Shown piece by piece: positions 46,136 through 54,864 of a stretch of DNA of 64,000 nucleotides. Origin of the DNA: Streptomyces kanamyceticus (GTDB lineage Bacteria; Actinomycetota; Actinomycetes; Streptomycetales; Streptomycetaceae); NCBI RefSeq assembly GCF_008704495.1, contig NZ_CP023699.1, positions 9,424,001-9,488,000 on the forward strand, given 5' to 3'. The number at the start of each line of letters is the position of its first letter. The first letter of the stretch is position 1. The notes below the pieces were generated by a model. The model made no database searches. It was not told the origin of the DNA and saw only the letters and a list, made by a program, of their open reading frames with translations. The position numbers were made by a program, and so were the translations under genes.

Positions 46136-46870
46136 TCAGCTCAGCGGCATCCGCGGGAACTTGCGGGGCTCCTTGGCGCCCGCCGCCGTCCGCTCGGCCT
46201 CCTCCGCCTTCACGACGGCCGCGTACTTGTCGACGTACTCCTGCCCGGAGAGCCCGAGGATCGCGTACATGATCTCGTCGGTGACGGCCCGCAGGACCGC
46301 CTTCTCGTTGTCCATGCCGGAGTAGCGCGAGAAGTCGAGCGGTTCGCCGAAACGAATCGTCACCTTCTGGAAGTTGGGCACCTTCTGGCCGGGCGGCTGC
46401 GCCTCGAACGTGCCGATCATCGCGCAGGGGATCACCGGCACCTGGGCCTTGAGCGCCATCGCGGCGACGCCGACCTTGCCCTTGTAGAGGCGGCCGTCGT
46501 GCGAACGGGTGCCCTCGGGATAGATGCCGAGCAGCTCGCCCTTGCGCAGCACGCCGAGCCCCTCGCGGATCGCGGCCTGGCCCGCCTCCTTGCCGGAGCG
46601 GTCCACCGGGATCTGCCCGGCGCTGCGGAAGAACGCGGCCGTCAGACGGCCCTTGACGCCGGGCCCGGTGAAGTACTCGGCCTTCGCGAGGAAGGTGATG
46701 CGGCGCTTGATGATGGCGGGCATCAGGAAGTGGTCGGAGAAGGACAGGTGGTTGCCCGCGACGATCGCCGCGCCGGACTCCGGAATGTGCTCCAGGCCCT
46801 CGATCCTCGGCCGGAACATCAGCCGGAGGAGAGGGCCGAGGATCACGTACTTGAGCAGTAGATAGAACAT
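46136..46870 (-). CDS. 1-acyl-sn-glycerol-3-phosphate acyltransferase-like protein
   Basis: A 244-residue PlsC-family acyltransferase for phospholipid synthesis at the membrane. The N-terminus is hydrophobic (MFYLLLKYVILGPLLRLMF). The catalytic HX4D is GNHLSFSDHFLMP, block III is IYPEGTRSHDGRLYKGK and block IV VPVIPCAMIGT. The start is ATG 46870, with GGGGGAAGG upstream; the longer in-frame extension is ignored. Confidence 0.87.
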   Translation of the reverse strand: MFYLLLKYVILGPLLRLMFRPRIEGLEHIPESGAAIVAGNHLSFSDHFLMPAIIKRRITFLAKAEYFTGPGVKGRLTAAFFRSAGQIPVDRSGKEAGQAAIREGLGVLRKGELLGIYPEGTRSHDGRLYKGKVGVAAMALKAQVPVIPCAMIGTFEAQPPGQKVPNFQKVTIRFGEPLDFSRYSGMDNEKAVLRAVTDEIMYAILGLSGQEYVDKYAAVVKAEEAERTAAGAKEPRKFPRMPLS

Positions 46871-47075
46871 GGCGGCTGCCTTCCCCCTGGACCCGGTGCC
46901 GACGCAGAGTAGCCAATCGGCGGCGCGGACGCGAGAGCCCGTTCGGGCCCTTGCGCGCGGCCGGGCGGGGGACCGACCGGCGCGGCAGCTGGAAGTACCG
47001 CTCCGGCGGAGGGTGCGCTGGCTTCTTCCCGGCGTCCTGGACGCCACAGAACGTCACCGTCACCGGAGGTTTCGC

Positions 47076-47465
47076 ATGCGCCCGTCCACCGTCGCGGCCG
47101 CCGTACTGATCGCGCTCGGCGCGGCCGTCCCCGCCCATGCCGCGGAGGGGCTCCCCGCCCCGCAAGGCGGTCTCTTCCTGACCGTCTCGGGTGCGGACGA
47201 CACCTGGATCCGCGGTGTGCTCCTTCGCTGCGCGCCCGAGCCCGCGGGCCATCACCCGCAGGCGGCACAGGCGTGTGCGGCCATCGAGGCGGCCGCGGGG
47301 GACTTCGACGCGCTGCCCGACGACCCGCACGCGTGCACCAAGGAGTTCGACCCGGTGACCGTGAGCGCGAAGGGCACCTACGGGGGCCGGGCGATCAGCT
47401 GGCACAAGACGTACCCGAACGCCTGCACCATGGATGCCGACACCGGGTACGTCTTCCGCTTCTGA
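47076..47465 (+). CDS. secreted subtilisin-inhibitor-like protein (SSI family)
   Basis: A 129-residue exported protease inhibitor. The signal peptide ends about residue 23 (VPAHAAEG). Four of the SSI cysteines are present, around LRCAPEP, QACAAI, HACTKEFDP and NACTMDADTGYVFRF. The reactive loop places Lys89 at P1 (C-T-K), so trypsin-like targets are expected instead of subtilisin (Met in SSI). The start ATG 47076 follows CGGAGGT. A 15-base palindrome sits at 47031-47045. Confidence 0.88.
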   Translation: MRPSTVAAAVLIALGAAVPAHAAEGLPAPQGGLFLTVSGADDTWIRGVLLRCAPEPAGHHPQAAQACAAIEAAAGDFDALPDDPHACTKEFDPVTVSAKGTYGGRAISWHKTYPNACTMDADTGYVFRF

Positions 47466-47493
47466 CCGGTCGGGTCCCCGGCCGGTGTGCGCC

Positions 47494-47655
47494 TCAGGTG
47501 GTGCTGCGGGACAGCACCATCGCGAGGGTGATCAGGCCGAGTACGACCCAGCCGAACCAGAGCCAGCCGTTGCTTCCGAGCGTCACCGTGTAGGCCGTCA
47601 CCATGACGAGGCCGCCAATGGTGAACGCGCCCATCGTCTTCGTGGAATCGGGCAT
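47494..47655 (-). CDS. small membrane protein (53 residues)
   Basis: A short gene with a strong ribosome site (GGGAGGAGG) before ATG 47655. The protein (MPDSTKTMGAFTIGGLVMVT, then two hydrophobic stretches including GSNGWLWFGWVVLGLITLA) has two membrane helices and a polar end. It may be cotranscribed with the CtaG-like gene 87 bases upstream. Function is unknown, possibly a small terminal-oxidase-associated subunit. Confidence 0.7.
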   Translation of the reverse strand: MPDSTKTMGAFTIGGLVMVTAYTVTLGSNGWLWFGWVVLGLITLAMVLSRSTT

Positions 47656-47742
47656 CGCTGAGCCTCCTCCCGGCAGCCTCGTGCGCCGGGGCGCGGTGGC
47701 TGCGGTCCGAGGGCCATCGTCCCCCGTGAAGCCCGGTTGCCG

Positions 47743-48693
47743 CTAGCGTCCGCGTGCGGCCAGTGAGGCCAGATAGGCGTTGTACGCCTCGAGGTCCTTG
47801 TCGCCGTCCCGGTCGGCGGCGCGGTCCTTGCGCCGTGCCTCGCGGTCCTCGGACTTGCGCCACTGGAAGAGCAGCGCCACCAGGACCACCACGGACGGGA
47901 TCTCGCTGAAGGCCCAGGCGATGCCGCCCGCCGCCTCCTGGTCGGCGAGCGGATCGATGCCCAGTGAGGCGGGCGGATGCATGTAGGTGCCGATCATCGG
48001 CTGGGTCGCCATCATCAGCGCGATGCCGAAGAACGCGTGGAACGGCATGCCCGCGAAGAGCTCCAGCATCCGGAAGATGTGGCCGGGCCGGTGCGGCCCC
48101 GGGTCGATGCCCATGATCGGCCAGAAGAAGACCAGGCCGACGGCGAGGAAGTGCACCATCATCCCGATGTGGCCCGCCTTGGAGCCCATCAAGGTGTCGA
48201 AGAGCGGCGTGAAGTAGAGCGCGTACAGGCTCGCGATGAACAGCGGGATCGTGAACGCGGGATGCGTGATGATCTTCACGTACCGGCTCTGGAGGATCCA
48301 GAGCAGCCACTCGCGGGGACCCTTGTGGCCGCGGGCCGCCACCGGCAGCGCGCGCAGCGCCAGTGTGATCGGGGCGCCGAGCAGCAGCAGGATCGGCGAC
48401 AGCATGCTGATGATCATGTGCTGCACCATGTGCACGCTGAACATGACCATGCCGTAGTCGTTCAGCTTGGTGCACATCACCAGCAGGATGGTGAGGACGC
48501 CGATCACGAAGGAGATCGTGCGGCCCACCGGCCACTTGTCACCGCGCCGCACGAGCCGCGCCACGCCCCACCCGTACAGGGAGAGGGCCACCAGGCAGCC
48601 GATGAGGAAGAAGGGGTCGGCCGACAGTTCGAGGCCTCGCCCCAGCGTGAACGGCGGCAGATCCATGTTCATGCCGTGCCCGCTGTGATCCAT
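47743..48693 (-). CDS. cytochrome c oxidase assembly protein (caa3-type CtaG)
   Basis: A 316-residue multi-pass membrane protein (PF09678-like), with about seven hydrophobic segments, HMVQHMIISMLSPILLLLGAP, and PGPHRPGHIFRMLELFAGMPFHAFFG. It helps metallate the CuB site of aa3/caa3 oxidase. The N-terminus MDHSGHGMNMDLPP is His/Met-rich and may bind copper. Confidence 0.87.
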   Translation of the reverse strand: MDHSGHGMNMDLPPFTLGRGLELSADPFFLIGCLVALSLYGWGVARLVRRGDKWPVGRTISFVIGVLTILLVMCTKLNDYGMVMFSVHMVQHMIISMLSPILLLLGAPITLALRALPVAARGHKGPREWLLWILQSRYVKIITHPAFTIPLFIASLYALYFTPLFDTLMGSKAGHIGMMVHFLAVGLVFFWPIMGIDPGPHRPGHIFRMLELFAGMPFHAFFGIALMMATQPMIGTYMHPPASLGIDPLADQEAAGGIAWAFSEIPSVVVLVALLFQWRKSEDREARRKDRAADRDGDKDLEAYNAYLASLAARGR

Positions 48694-48799
48694 CCAGTGG
48701 CTCCTGATTCGTGCGGATTGTGCGACGTGTTCGGCACCAGAGTAGAACTGCCCCCGGCCGCTGGCGCGACCGGGGGCAGATAGTTCAACAAGCGATGAG

Positions 48800-49825
48800 T
48801 TACAGCACGCACTCCGCTTCGGCGTACCGCTCGTCCGGCACGGTCTTCAGCGTCTCGACGGCCTCGGCGAGCGGCACCATCGTGATGTCCGTGCCGCGCA
48901 GCGCCGTCATCTTGCCGAACTCGCCGCGGTGCACGGCCTCCACCGCGTGCCAGCCGAACCGGGTCGCGAGGACGCGGTCGTACGCGGTGGGGGTGCCGCC
49001 GCGCTGGACGTGGCCGAGGATCACCGGACGCGCCTCCTTGCCGAGGCGCTGCTCCAGTTCGAGGGAGAGCTGCCGGGCGATGCCCGCGAACCGCTCGTGG
49101 CCGTAGACGTCCTTGCCGCCCTCGTCGAACTCCATGGAGCCCGCGCGGGGCTTGGCGCCCTCCGCGGCCACCACGATCGCGAACTTCTTGCCCGCGGAGA
49201 AGCGTTCACCGACCTTCGCCGCCAGCTCCTCGATGTCGAAGGGGCGCTCGGGGACGACGATCGCGTGCGCGCCCGCGGCCATGCCCGAGTGCAGGGCGAT
49301 CCAGCCCGTGTGACGGCCCATGACCTCGACGATGAGCACGCGCTGGTGCGACTCGGCGGTGGTCTTGAGACGGTCGAGGGCCTCGGTCGCGACGCCGACG
49401 GCCGTGTCGAAGCCGAAGGTGACGTCGGTGACCGCGATGTCGTTGTCGATGGTCTTGGGGACGCCGACGATGGGCAGGCCCCCGTCCGAGAGGAGCCGCG
49501 CCGCCTTCAGCGTGCCCTCGCCGCCGATCGGGATGACCGCGTCGAGGCCGAGGTCGGCGAGGTGCCCCTTGGCGCGCTCGACACCGTCACGCAGATGGGC
49601 GGGCTGGACGCGCGACGAGCCGAGAATCGTTCCGCCGCGGGCGAGGATGCCGCCCACCGCGTCGAGGTCGAGCTTGCGGTAGTCGCACTCCAGGAGGCCC
49701 TTCCAGCCGTCGTGGAAGCCGATGACCTCGTCGCCGTGGTCCACCACCGCGCGGTGCACGACGGAGCGGATGACGGCGTTCAGTCCGGGGCAGTCGCCTC
49801 CGGAGGTCAGGACACCAATGCGCAT
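48800..49825 (-). CDS. pfkA: 6-phosphofructokinase
   Basis: A 341-residue PfkA that phosphorylates fructose 6-phosphate. Motifs: GVLTSGGDCPGLNAVIR, PIGGEGTL, PKTIDNDI, EVMGRHTGWIALHSG. In E. coli numbering Gly104 (ATP type) occurs with Lys124, a mixed pattern typical of actinobacterial group III enzymes, so ATP dependence is likely but the phosphoryl donor should not be taken for granted. I recall pfkA3 of S. coelicolor at the equivalent place. Confidence 0.92.
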   Translation of the reverse strand: MRIGVLTSGGDCPGLNAVIRSVVHRAVVDHGDEVIGFHDGWKGLLECDYRKLDLDAVGGILARGGTILGSSRVQPAHLRDGVERAKGHLADLGLDAVIPIGGEGTLKAARLLSDGGLPIVGVPKTIDNDIAVTDVTFGFDTAVGVATEALDRLKTTAESHQRVLIVEVMGRHTGWIALHSGMAAGAHAIVVPERPFDIEELAAKVGERFSAGKKFAIVVAAEGAKPRAGSMEFDEGGKDVYGHERFAGIARQLSLELEQRLGKEARPVILGHVQRGGTPTAYDRVLATRFGWHAVEAVHRGEFGKMTALRGTDITMVPLAEAVETLKTVPDERYAEAECVL

Positions 49826-49938
49826 AGCCCGGAATACCTTTGCAACGTGGGCCGAGGTCCGGACCACGTCGTCCGGCTGGAATCCCCGCCACCCTATAGG
49901 CGTGAGGGGGTTGGTCCGTACCGGGCGTCCGCCTGCTG

Positions 49939-49971
49939 GACGCCCCCGCTCACATGTGCGGGCGGGGCGTC
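49939..49971 (-). terminator. hairpin terminator downstream of gatD
   Basis: GACGCCCCCGC (49939-49949) and GCGGGCGGGGCGTC (49958-49971) pair with a bulge around an eight-base loop, 23 bases after the gatD stop. Confidence 0.55.
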
Positions 49972-49993
49972 AAGCGGGCTCTTTGGAAGCTGC

Positions 49994-50725
49994 TCAGGCG
50001 GGCTGCTGCTGCGCGGCGTTGATGCGCTCGTTGCGCAGGGCCTCGTACCACCGGTCGTCCGTCGGCGGCAGCGCGTTCACATCGAGGGCCAGCTTCAGGA
50101 GCAGGTCCGCGATGAGCGGGTTGCGGGCGAGGACGGGGCCGTGCATGTACGTCCCGAACACCGTGCCGTTGTAGGCGCCTTCGGTGCCGTCGCCCGTGCC
50201 GTTGCCCCGGCCGAGCCTGACCTGGGCGAGGGGGCGAGCGTTCGGGCCGACGTGCGTGACGCCCTGGTGGTTCTCGAAGCCGGTCAGCTGCGGCAGGCCG
50301 AGCCGCGGGTCGATGTCGCCGAGGACGTCGCCGACGCACCGCTCGCCCTCGCCGCGCGTGGAGACCACGTCGAGCAGGCCGAGGCCCGGCTCGCGCTGGC
50401 CGAGGTCGTTGATGAATTCGTTGCCGATGATCTGGTATCCGGCGCAGACCGAGAAGACGATCGCGCCGTTGCCCACGGCCCGCTGCAGGCCGCCGTCGCG
50501 GCGAAGGCGCTCGGCCGCCAGACGCTGCGGCCTGTCCTCGCCGCCGCCGATCAGATAGATGTCGCCGGAGGTGGGCACCGGCTGGTCGCTGCGTACGTCG
50601 TAGCGCTCGACCTGGAGGCCGCGCTGGCGGGCGCGGCGCTCCACGACCAGGGCATTGCCCTGGTCCCCGTACGTGCTCAGGAGGTCGGGGTAGACCCAGA
50701 CCAGACGCAGGCTGTTGTCGCTCAT
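49994..50725 (-). CDS. gatD: lipid II isoglutaminyl synthase, glutaminase subunit
   Basis: A 243-residue class-I glutamine amidotransferase-like domain that supplies ammonia to MurT for amidating D-Glu in lipid II. The nucleophile is Cys94 in FSVCAGYQIIG and the His is in TYMHGPVLARNP. The start is ATG 50725, seven bases after AAGGA. It follows murT by 23 bases in one operon. Confidence 0.92.
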   Translation of the reverse strand: MSDNSLRLVWVYPDLLSTYGDQGNALVVERRARQRGLQVERYDVRSDQPVPTSGDIYLIGGGEDRPQRLAAERLRRDGGLQRAVGNGAIVFSVCAGYQIIGNEFINDLGQREPGLGLLDVVSTRGEGERCVGDVLGDIDPRLGLPQLTGFENHQGVTHVGPNARPLAQVRLGRGNGTGDGTEGAYNGTVFGTYMHGPVLARNPLIADLLLKLALDVNALPPTDDRWYEALRNERINAAQQQPA

Positions 50726-50748
50726 GCTCATGTCCTTATCCGGGCGGG

Positions 50749-51987
50749 TCAGTTGCCGACGCGGCGGCGCAGGTCCTGGAACGCGGTGTAGTTCGCGATG
50801 GTCTCGATGCGTCCCGGCGGGGCGAGCTGCACGGCCTCGTCGACGGTCTCGCAGACCCGGAAGTCCAGGCCCGCGACCTCCAGGCGCACGGCGAGGTCCA
50901 GCTTGCGGTCGCCGAGGACGAAGATCGGGTGGCCCGCGAGGCGGGTGTAGTCCACGTCCCACAGCCAGGAGGTGTCCGTGCCGTCCGCGCCGCGGGCGTT
51001 GACGGAGAGGATCACCGGGGTGGGCGGCGGGTCGATCAGCGAGAACGTCTCGAGCCAGCCCGCGGGGTTCTTCGCGAGCAGCAGCCGCAGGTCGCGGCCC
51101 TGGAACTGCACGACGTCATAGCGGCCCGCGACGGCCTGCACCTGGTACATGCGCTCAAGGGCGACCTGCGGCGGCACTCCGAAGACGGCGGCGACGGCGG
51201 CCGACGAGGTCGCGTTGGCCTTGTTCGCCCGGCCCGGCAGCTGCAGATGGATCGGCCAGGCCGAGCCGTGCGGGTCCAGGACGTGGTCGCCGGAGAGCAC
51301 CCAGCTCGGCGCGGGGCGGCGGAAGCCGCACTCGCCGCAGAACCAGTCGTCCCCGGGGCGCTGCATGACGCCACCGCAGGACGGGCACGACCAGGCGTCG
51401 TCCTTCCACTCCTGGCCGGCGGCCACCCACACCACGTTCGGCGAGGAGGAGGACGCCCAGACGACCAGCGGGTCGTCGGCGTTGGCGATGATCACGGCCT
51501 TGGAACCGGACAGGCCCTCGCGCCACTTCTCGGCGAGCATGCGGGTCTCACCGGCGCGGTCCAGCTGGTCGCGCGAGAGGTTGAGCAGCGCGATCACCTT
51601 CGGGGCGACGTCACGGGCGACGCCCGCGAGGTACTTCTCGTCGACCTCGATCACGCCGTACTTCGCGTCGGATCCGCCGGCGAGCGCCGAGGTGATTCCG
51701 GCGGGCATGTTCGCACCGAGCGCGTTCGAGACGACCGGGCCGCTGGCCCGCAGCGCCTCGGCGATCAGACGCGTGGTGGTCGTCTTGCCGTTGGTGGCCG
51801 ACACGAGGACAACGTCCAGGTGAGTGGCGAGCCGACCGAGCAGTTCGGGGTCGAGCCTGAGCGCGACCTTGCCGCCGATCACCGATCCGCTGCCGCGGCC
51901 CGCCGCGCGTGACACCGCCGCGGCCGCCTTGCCCGCCGTCACGGCCAGCTTGGCCCGCGGCGACAGCGGGTCCGTGTTGCCTGACAT
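50749..51987 (-). CDS. murT: lipid II isoglutaminyl synthase, Mur ligase-like subunit
   Basis: A 412-residue Mur-ligase-related protein with ATP loop VSATNGKTTTTRLIAEAL, NLSRDQLDRAGE, and the MurT-specific Cys4 zinc ribbon CPSCGG ... CGECGF in the middle. The C-terminal DUF1727 domain ends GRIETIANYTAFQDLRRR. With GatD it converts the D-isoglutamate of lipid II to isoglutamine, needed for proper peptidoglycan cross-linking. Start ATG 51987. Confidence 0.93.
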   Translation of the reverse strand: MSGNTDPLSPRAKLAVTAGKAAAAVSRAAGRGSGSVIGGKVALRLDPELLGRLATHLDVVLVSATNGKTTTTRLIAEALRASGPVVSNALGANMPAGITSALAGGSDAKYGVIEVDEKYLAGVARDVAPKVIALLNLSRDQLDRAGETRMLAEKWREGLSGSKAVIIANADDPLVVWASSSSPNVVWVAAGQEWKDDAWSCPSCGGVMQRPGDDWFCGECGFRRPAPSWVLSGDHVLDPHGSAWPIHLQLPGRANKANATSSAAVAAVFGVPPQVALERMYQVQAVAGRYDVVQFQGRDLRLLLAKNPAGWLETFSLIDPPPTPVILSVNARGADGTDTSWLWDVDYTRLAGHPIFVLGDRKLDLAVRLEVAGLDFRVCETVDEAVQLAPPGRIETIANYTAFQDLRRRVGN

Positions 51988-52127
51988 CTGTCGAGATCCT
52001 CCTTGCGTACGGCGCCGCGCCTGCCCCCGGCATCGTTTCGACCTCAGCCTATCGAGATCCACTGACAAGCCCGAACCGCGGCACCACCTCGGCACCGCTC
52101 CTTCCCCTGGACCGTACTCTTGCCGCC

Positions 52128-52670
52128 ATGCGACACGGCTTGATCCCGGGCGCCTCCGGGCGCGTACGACCCCTGACCCTGCTCGGTGACCCCGTGCTGC
52201 ACACCCCCTGTGAGGAGGTGACCGACTTCGGACCCGAACTGGCGCGGCTCGTCGAGGACATGTTCGCCACGATGTACGCGGCCCAGGGCGTGGGCCTCGC
52301 CGCCAACCAGATCGGCGTCGCGCGCCGGGTGTTCGTCTACGACTGCCCCGACGACGAGGATGTCAGACACCTGGGCCACGTGGTCAATCCGCGTCTCGTC
52401 GAGGCGGACGGCGTGACGGTGCGCGGCCCCGAGGGCTGTCTGTCGCTGCCGGGTCTCGAAGCGGGGACACCGCGCTTCGACCACGCCGTGGTCGAGGGCG
52501 TGGACGTGCGCGGGGAGCCCGTGACGGTGCACGGCTCCGGCTGGTTCGCGCGCTGCCTGCAGCACGAGTGCGACCACCTGGAGGGCGGTGTCTACACCGA
52601 CCGCGTCACCGGCTGGCGGCGGCGCAGGGTGCTGCGGGCCGCCGCCAAGGCCTCCTGGAACGTGAACTGA
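52128..52670 (+). CDS. def: peptide deformylase
   Basis: A 180-residue metal-dependent deformylase with all three motifs: GVGLAANQIGV (54-64), EGCLSLPG with metal ligand Cys104, and QHECDHLEG with ligands His146, His150 and catalytic Glu147. ATG 52128 is preceded by TACTCT-N7 and no Shine-Dalgarno, suggesting a leaderless transcript. Streptomyces usually have several def genes; this is one paralogue and lacks an adjacent fmt. Confidence 0.93.
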   Translation: MRHGLIPGASGRVRPLTLLGDPVLHTPCEEVTDFGPELARLVEDMFATMYAAQGVGLAANQIGVARRVFVYDCPDDEDVRHLGHVVNPRLVEADGVTVRGPEGCLSLPGLEAGTPRFDHAVVEGVDVRGEPVTVHGSGWFARCLQHECDHLEGGVYTDRVTGWRRRRVLRAAAKASWNVN

Positions 52671-52692
52671 CGACTACGGGAGGGGGCTGGGC

Positions 52693-53337
52693 TCAGAACC
52701 CGGGCCCGCCCACGCGGTTGCCCGCGGCGGCGAGTCTGCCCCACAGCAGGTCCGCCAGGCTGCTCACCAACTCGGCGCGCGAGCACGGCCGTTCGCCGAG
52801 CCACCAGTCACCGGCCGCGTGCATCATGCCGACGATGCCGTGACCCCACACGCGGGCGAGTTCCGCGCTCCGCGGACCGAGGTCGACGCGCTCCTCGATG
52901 ACCTCGGCGAGCTCCTCGCCGAGGCGGCGGAGCAGCGGAGCGGAGTGCAGGCCGACGTCGAAGCCCTGCTCGCCGGGGGAGGGTGCCTCCGAGGGATGCA
53001 TCAGGAACCGGTAGACCTGCGGGCGGGCCTCGATCGCCGCGAGGTAGGTGTCGAGCGTCGCCTCGACCCGCTCCCTGCGCTCGGCTGGCGCGTCCAGCGC
53101 GGCGCGCAGCGCCTCCAGAAGCGCGTCCGTGTGCCGCTTGGCGAGCGCGGCGTAGAGTCCGCCCTTGTCGCCGAAGTGGCGGTAGAGGATCGGCTTGGTG
53201 ATGCCCGCCTCCGCGGCGATGGCGTTCATCGAGGCGCCGGGTCCGTCGCGGAGCACCACCCGGTCCGCGGCCTCGAGCAGTTCCCGTCGCCGGTGCTCGG
53301 CGGACCGCTGTTGATCGGTCCGCTGCGTGGTCTCCAT
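52693..53337 (-). CDS. TetR-family transcriptional regulator
   Basis: A 214-residue TetR repressor. The helix-turn-helix covers residues 18-62 (RRRELLEAADRVVLRDGPGA, then AGITKPILYRHFGDKGGLY). The C-terminal domain is of the fatty-acid-associated kind (DTYLAAIEARPQVYRFLM). It is divergent from an acyl-CoA dehydrogenase gene whose promoter carries a palindromic site, so a repressor role in lipid catabolism is likely. Confidence 0.9.
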   Translation of the reverse strand: METTQRTDQQRSAEHRRRELLEAADRVVLRDGPGASMNAIAAEAGITKPILYRHFGDKGGLYAALAKRHTDALLEALRAALDAPAERRERVEATLDTYLAAIEARPQVYRFLMHPSEAPSPGEQGFDVGLHSAPLLRRLGEELAEVIEERVDLGPRSAELARVWGHGIVGMMHAAGDWWLGERPCSRAELVSSLADLLWGRLAAAGNRVGGPGF

Positions 53338-53422
53338 GGCTTCTCCCCGCCCGTGCTGATTCGGTGACGCACGCGCAACGTAACACCCGGCGTGCTGTGC
53401 GCATCGAACGGGCTGCCGGGAG

Positions 53423-53452
53423 TTGACATGGACTACTGGCCAGTAACAGACT
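53423..53452 (+). promoter_or_regulatory. acyl-CoA dehydrogenase promoter with operator in the spacer
   Basis: TTGACA (53423-53428), an 18-base spacer and CAGACT (53447-53452). The perfect palindrome TACTGGCCAGTA (53434-53445) fills the spacer, and GTTAC-N5-GTAAC follows at 53456-53470. The divergent TetR protein is the obvious candidate to bind. Confidence 0.6.
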
Positions 53453-53501
53453 TCGGTTACCGCAAGTAACGCCGCAGTTGATCGCTGGTCCTGGAGGGGT
53501 C

Positions 53502-54728
53502 ATGGCCGAGTTCACCATGGAGCTCAACGACGAACAGAAGGAGGTCCGGGACTGGCTCCACGGTTTCGCCGCCGATGTGATCCGCCCCGCGGCCGCCGAG
53601 TGGGACGAGCGCGAGGAAACCCCCTGGCCCATCATCCAGGAAGCGGCGAAGCTCGGGATCTACTCCCTGGACTTCTACGCCCAGCAGTTCTTCGACCCCA
53701 CCGGGCTCGGCATCCCGATGGCGACCGAGGAGATCTTCTGGGGGGACGCGGGCATCGGCCTGTCCATCATGGGCACAGGCCTGGCGGCCGTGGGCGTCCT
53801 CGCGAACGGCACCGAGGACCAGATCGGCACCTGGATCCCGCAGATGTACGGCGACGCGGACGACGTGAAGGTCGCCGCCTTCTGCTCCTCCGAGCCCGAC
53901 GCGGGCTCGGACGTCGCGGCGATGCGCACCCGTGCCGTCTACGACGAGGCCAAGGACGAGTGGGTGCTGAACGGCACCAAGACCTGGGCGACCAACGGCG
54001 GCATAGCCAACGTCCACGTCGTCGTCGCGGTCGTCGACGCGGAGCTCGGCTCGAAGGGGCACGCCTCCTTCATCGTGCCGCCGAACACCCCCGGTCTGTC
54101 GCAGGGGCAGAAGTTCAAGAAGCACGGCATCCGCGCCTCGCACACCGCCGAGGTCGTCCTGGAGGGCGTACGCGTCCCCGGCCACTGCCTCCTCGGCGGC
54201 AAGGCCAAGCTGGACGAGCGGCTCGCCCGCGCCAGGGAGCGCGCCAAGTCCGGCGGCGAGCGCGTGAAGAACGCGGCCATGGCCACGTTCGAGGCGTCCC
54301 GCCCCGCGGTCGGCGCGATGGCCGTGGGCACCGCGCGCGCGGCGTACGAGGAGGCGCTGGAGTACGCCAAGACGCGTACCCAGTTCGGCCGCCCCATCAT
54401 CGACAACCAGGGCATCGCCTTCCAGCTCGCCGACATGCGTACGCAGATCGACGCGGCCCGGCTGCTTGTGTGGCGTGCCTCGTGGATGGCGAGCACCGGC
54501 AAGAAGTTCGAGTCGGCCGAGGGCTCCATGTCCAAGCTGTACGCGAGCGAGGTCGCCAAGAAGGTCACGGCGCAGGCCGTGCAGATCCTCGGCGGCAACG
54601 GCTTCACCCGCGAGTACCCCGTGGAGCGCATGCACCGGGACGCCGCGATCTACACGATCTTCGAGGGCACGAGCGAGATCCAGCGCCTGGTGATCGCGCG
54701 CACGCTGTCGGGCATGCCGATCCGCTAG
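53502..54728 (+). CDS. acyl-CoA dehydrogenase
   Basis: A 408-residue FAD flavoprotein that forms trans-2-enoyl-CoA. Motifs: FCSSEPDAGSDVAAMRTRA (FAD/substrate region), WVLNGTKTWATNGG, EYAKTRTQFGRPIIDNQGIAF, and IFEGTSEIQRLVIARTL with a catalytic Glu nearby. GGAGGGG precedes ATG 53502. Probably induced when the divergent TetR repressor binds a fatty acyl ligand. Confidence 0.93.
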   Translation: MAEFTMELNDEQKEVRDWLHGFAADVIRPAAAEWDEREETPWPIIQEAAKLGIYSLDFYAQQFFDPTGLGIPMATEEIFWGDAGIGLSIMGTGLAAVGVLANGTEDQIGTWIPQMYGDADDVKVAAFCSSEPDAGSDVAAMRTRAVYDEAKDEWVLNGTKTWATNGGIANVHVVVAVVDAELGSKGHASFIVPPNTPGLSQGQKFKKHGIRASHTAEVVLEGVRVPGHCLLGGKAKLDERLARARERAKSGGERVKNAAMATFEASRPAVGAMAVGTARAAYEEALEYAKTRTQFGRPIIDNQGIAFQLADMRTQIDAARLLVWRASWMASTGKKFESAEGSMSKLYASEVAKKVTAQAVQILGGNGFTREYPVERMHRDAAIYTIFEGTSEIQRLVIARTLSGMPIR

Positions 54729-54751
54729 CGCGCATGTTGCACGTGAAACGT

Positions 54752-54790
54752 CCGCCCCTGTCGCTTTTGCGGCAGGGGCGGTTCTCTGTG
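54752..54790 (+). terminator. hairpin terminator after the acyl-CoA dehydrogenase gene
   Basis: A 13-bp stem with one mismatch and a TTTT loop (arms from 54752 and up to 54781) is followed by TTCTCTGTGT. It separates this gene from the MarR operon. Confidence 0.8.
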
Positions 54791-54827
54791 TAGGGAGAAG
54801 TTCGACAGGAGGACTGCGCAGTAAGAC

Positions 54828-54857
54828 TTGCAAGTTTACCTGTCTAACTCGTACGGT
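54828..54857 (+). promoter_or_regulatory. leaderless promoter of the MarR operon with palindromes
   Basis: TTGCAA (54828-54833), an 18-base spacer and TACGGT (54852-54857) are followed by seven bases and ATG 54865. ACTTGCAAGT (54826-54835) is a perfect palindrome over the -35 box, and AGTT...AACT follows in the spacer. This suggests MarR autorepression. Confidence 0.6.
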
Positions 54858-54864
54858 GCGAAGC

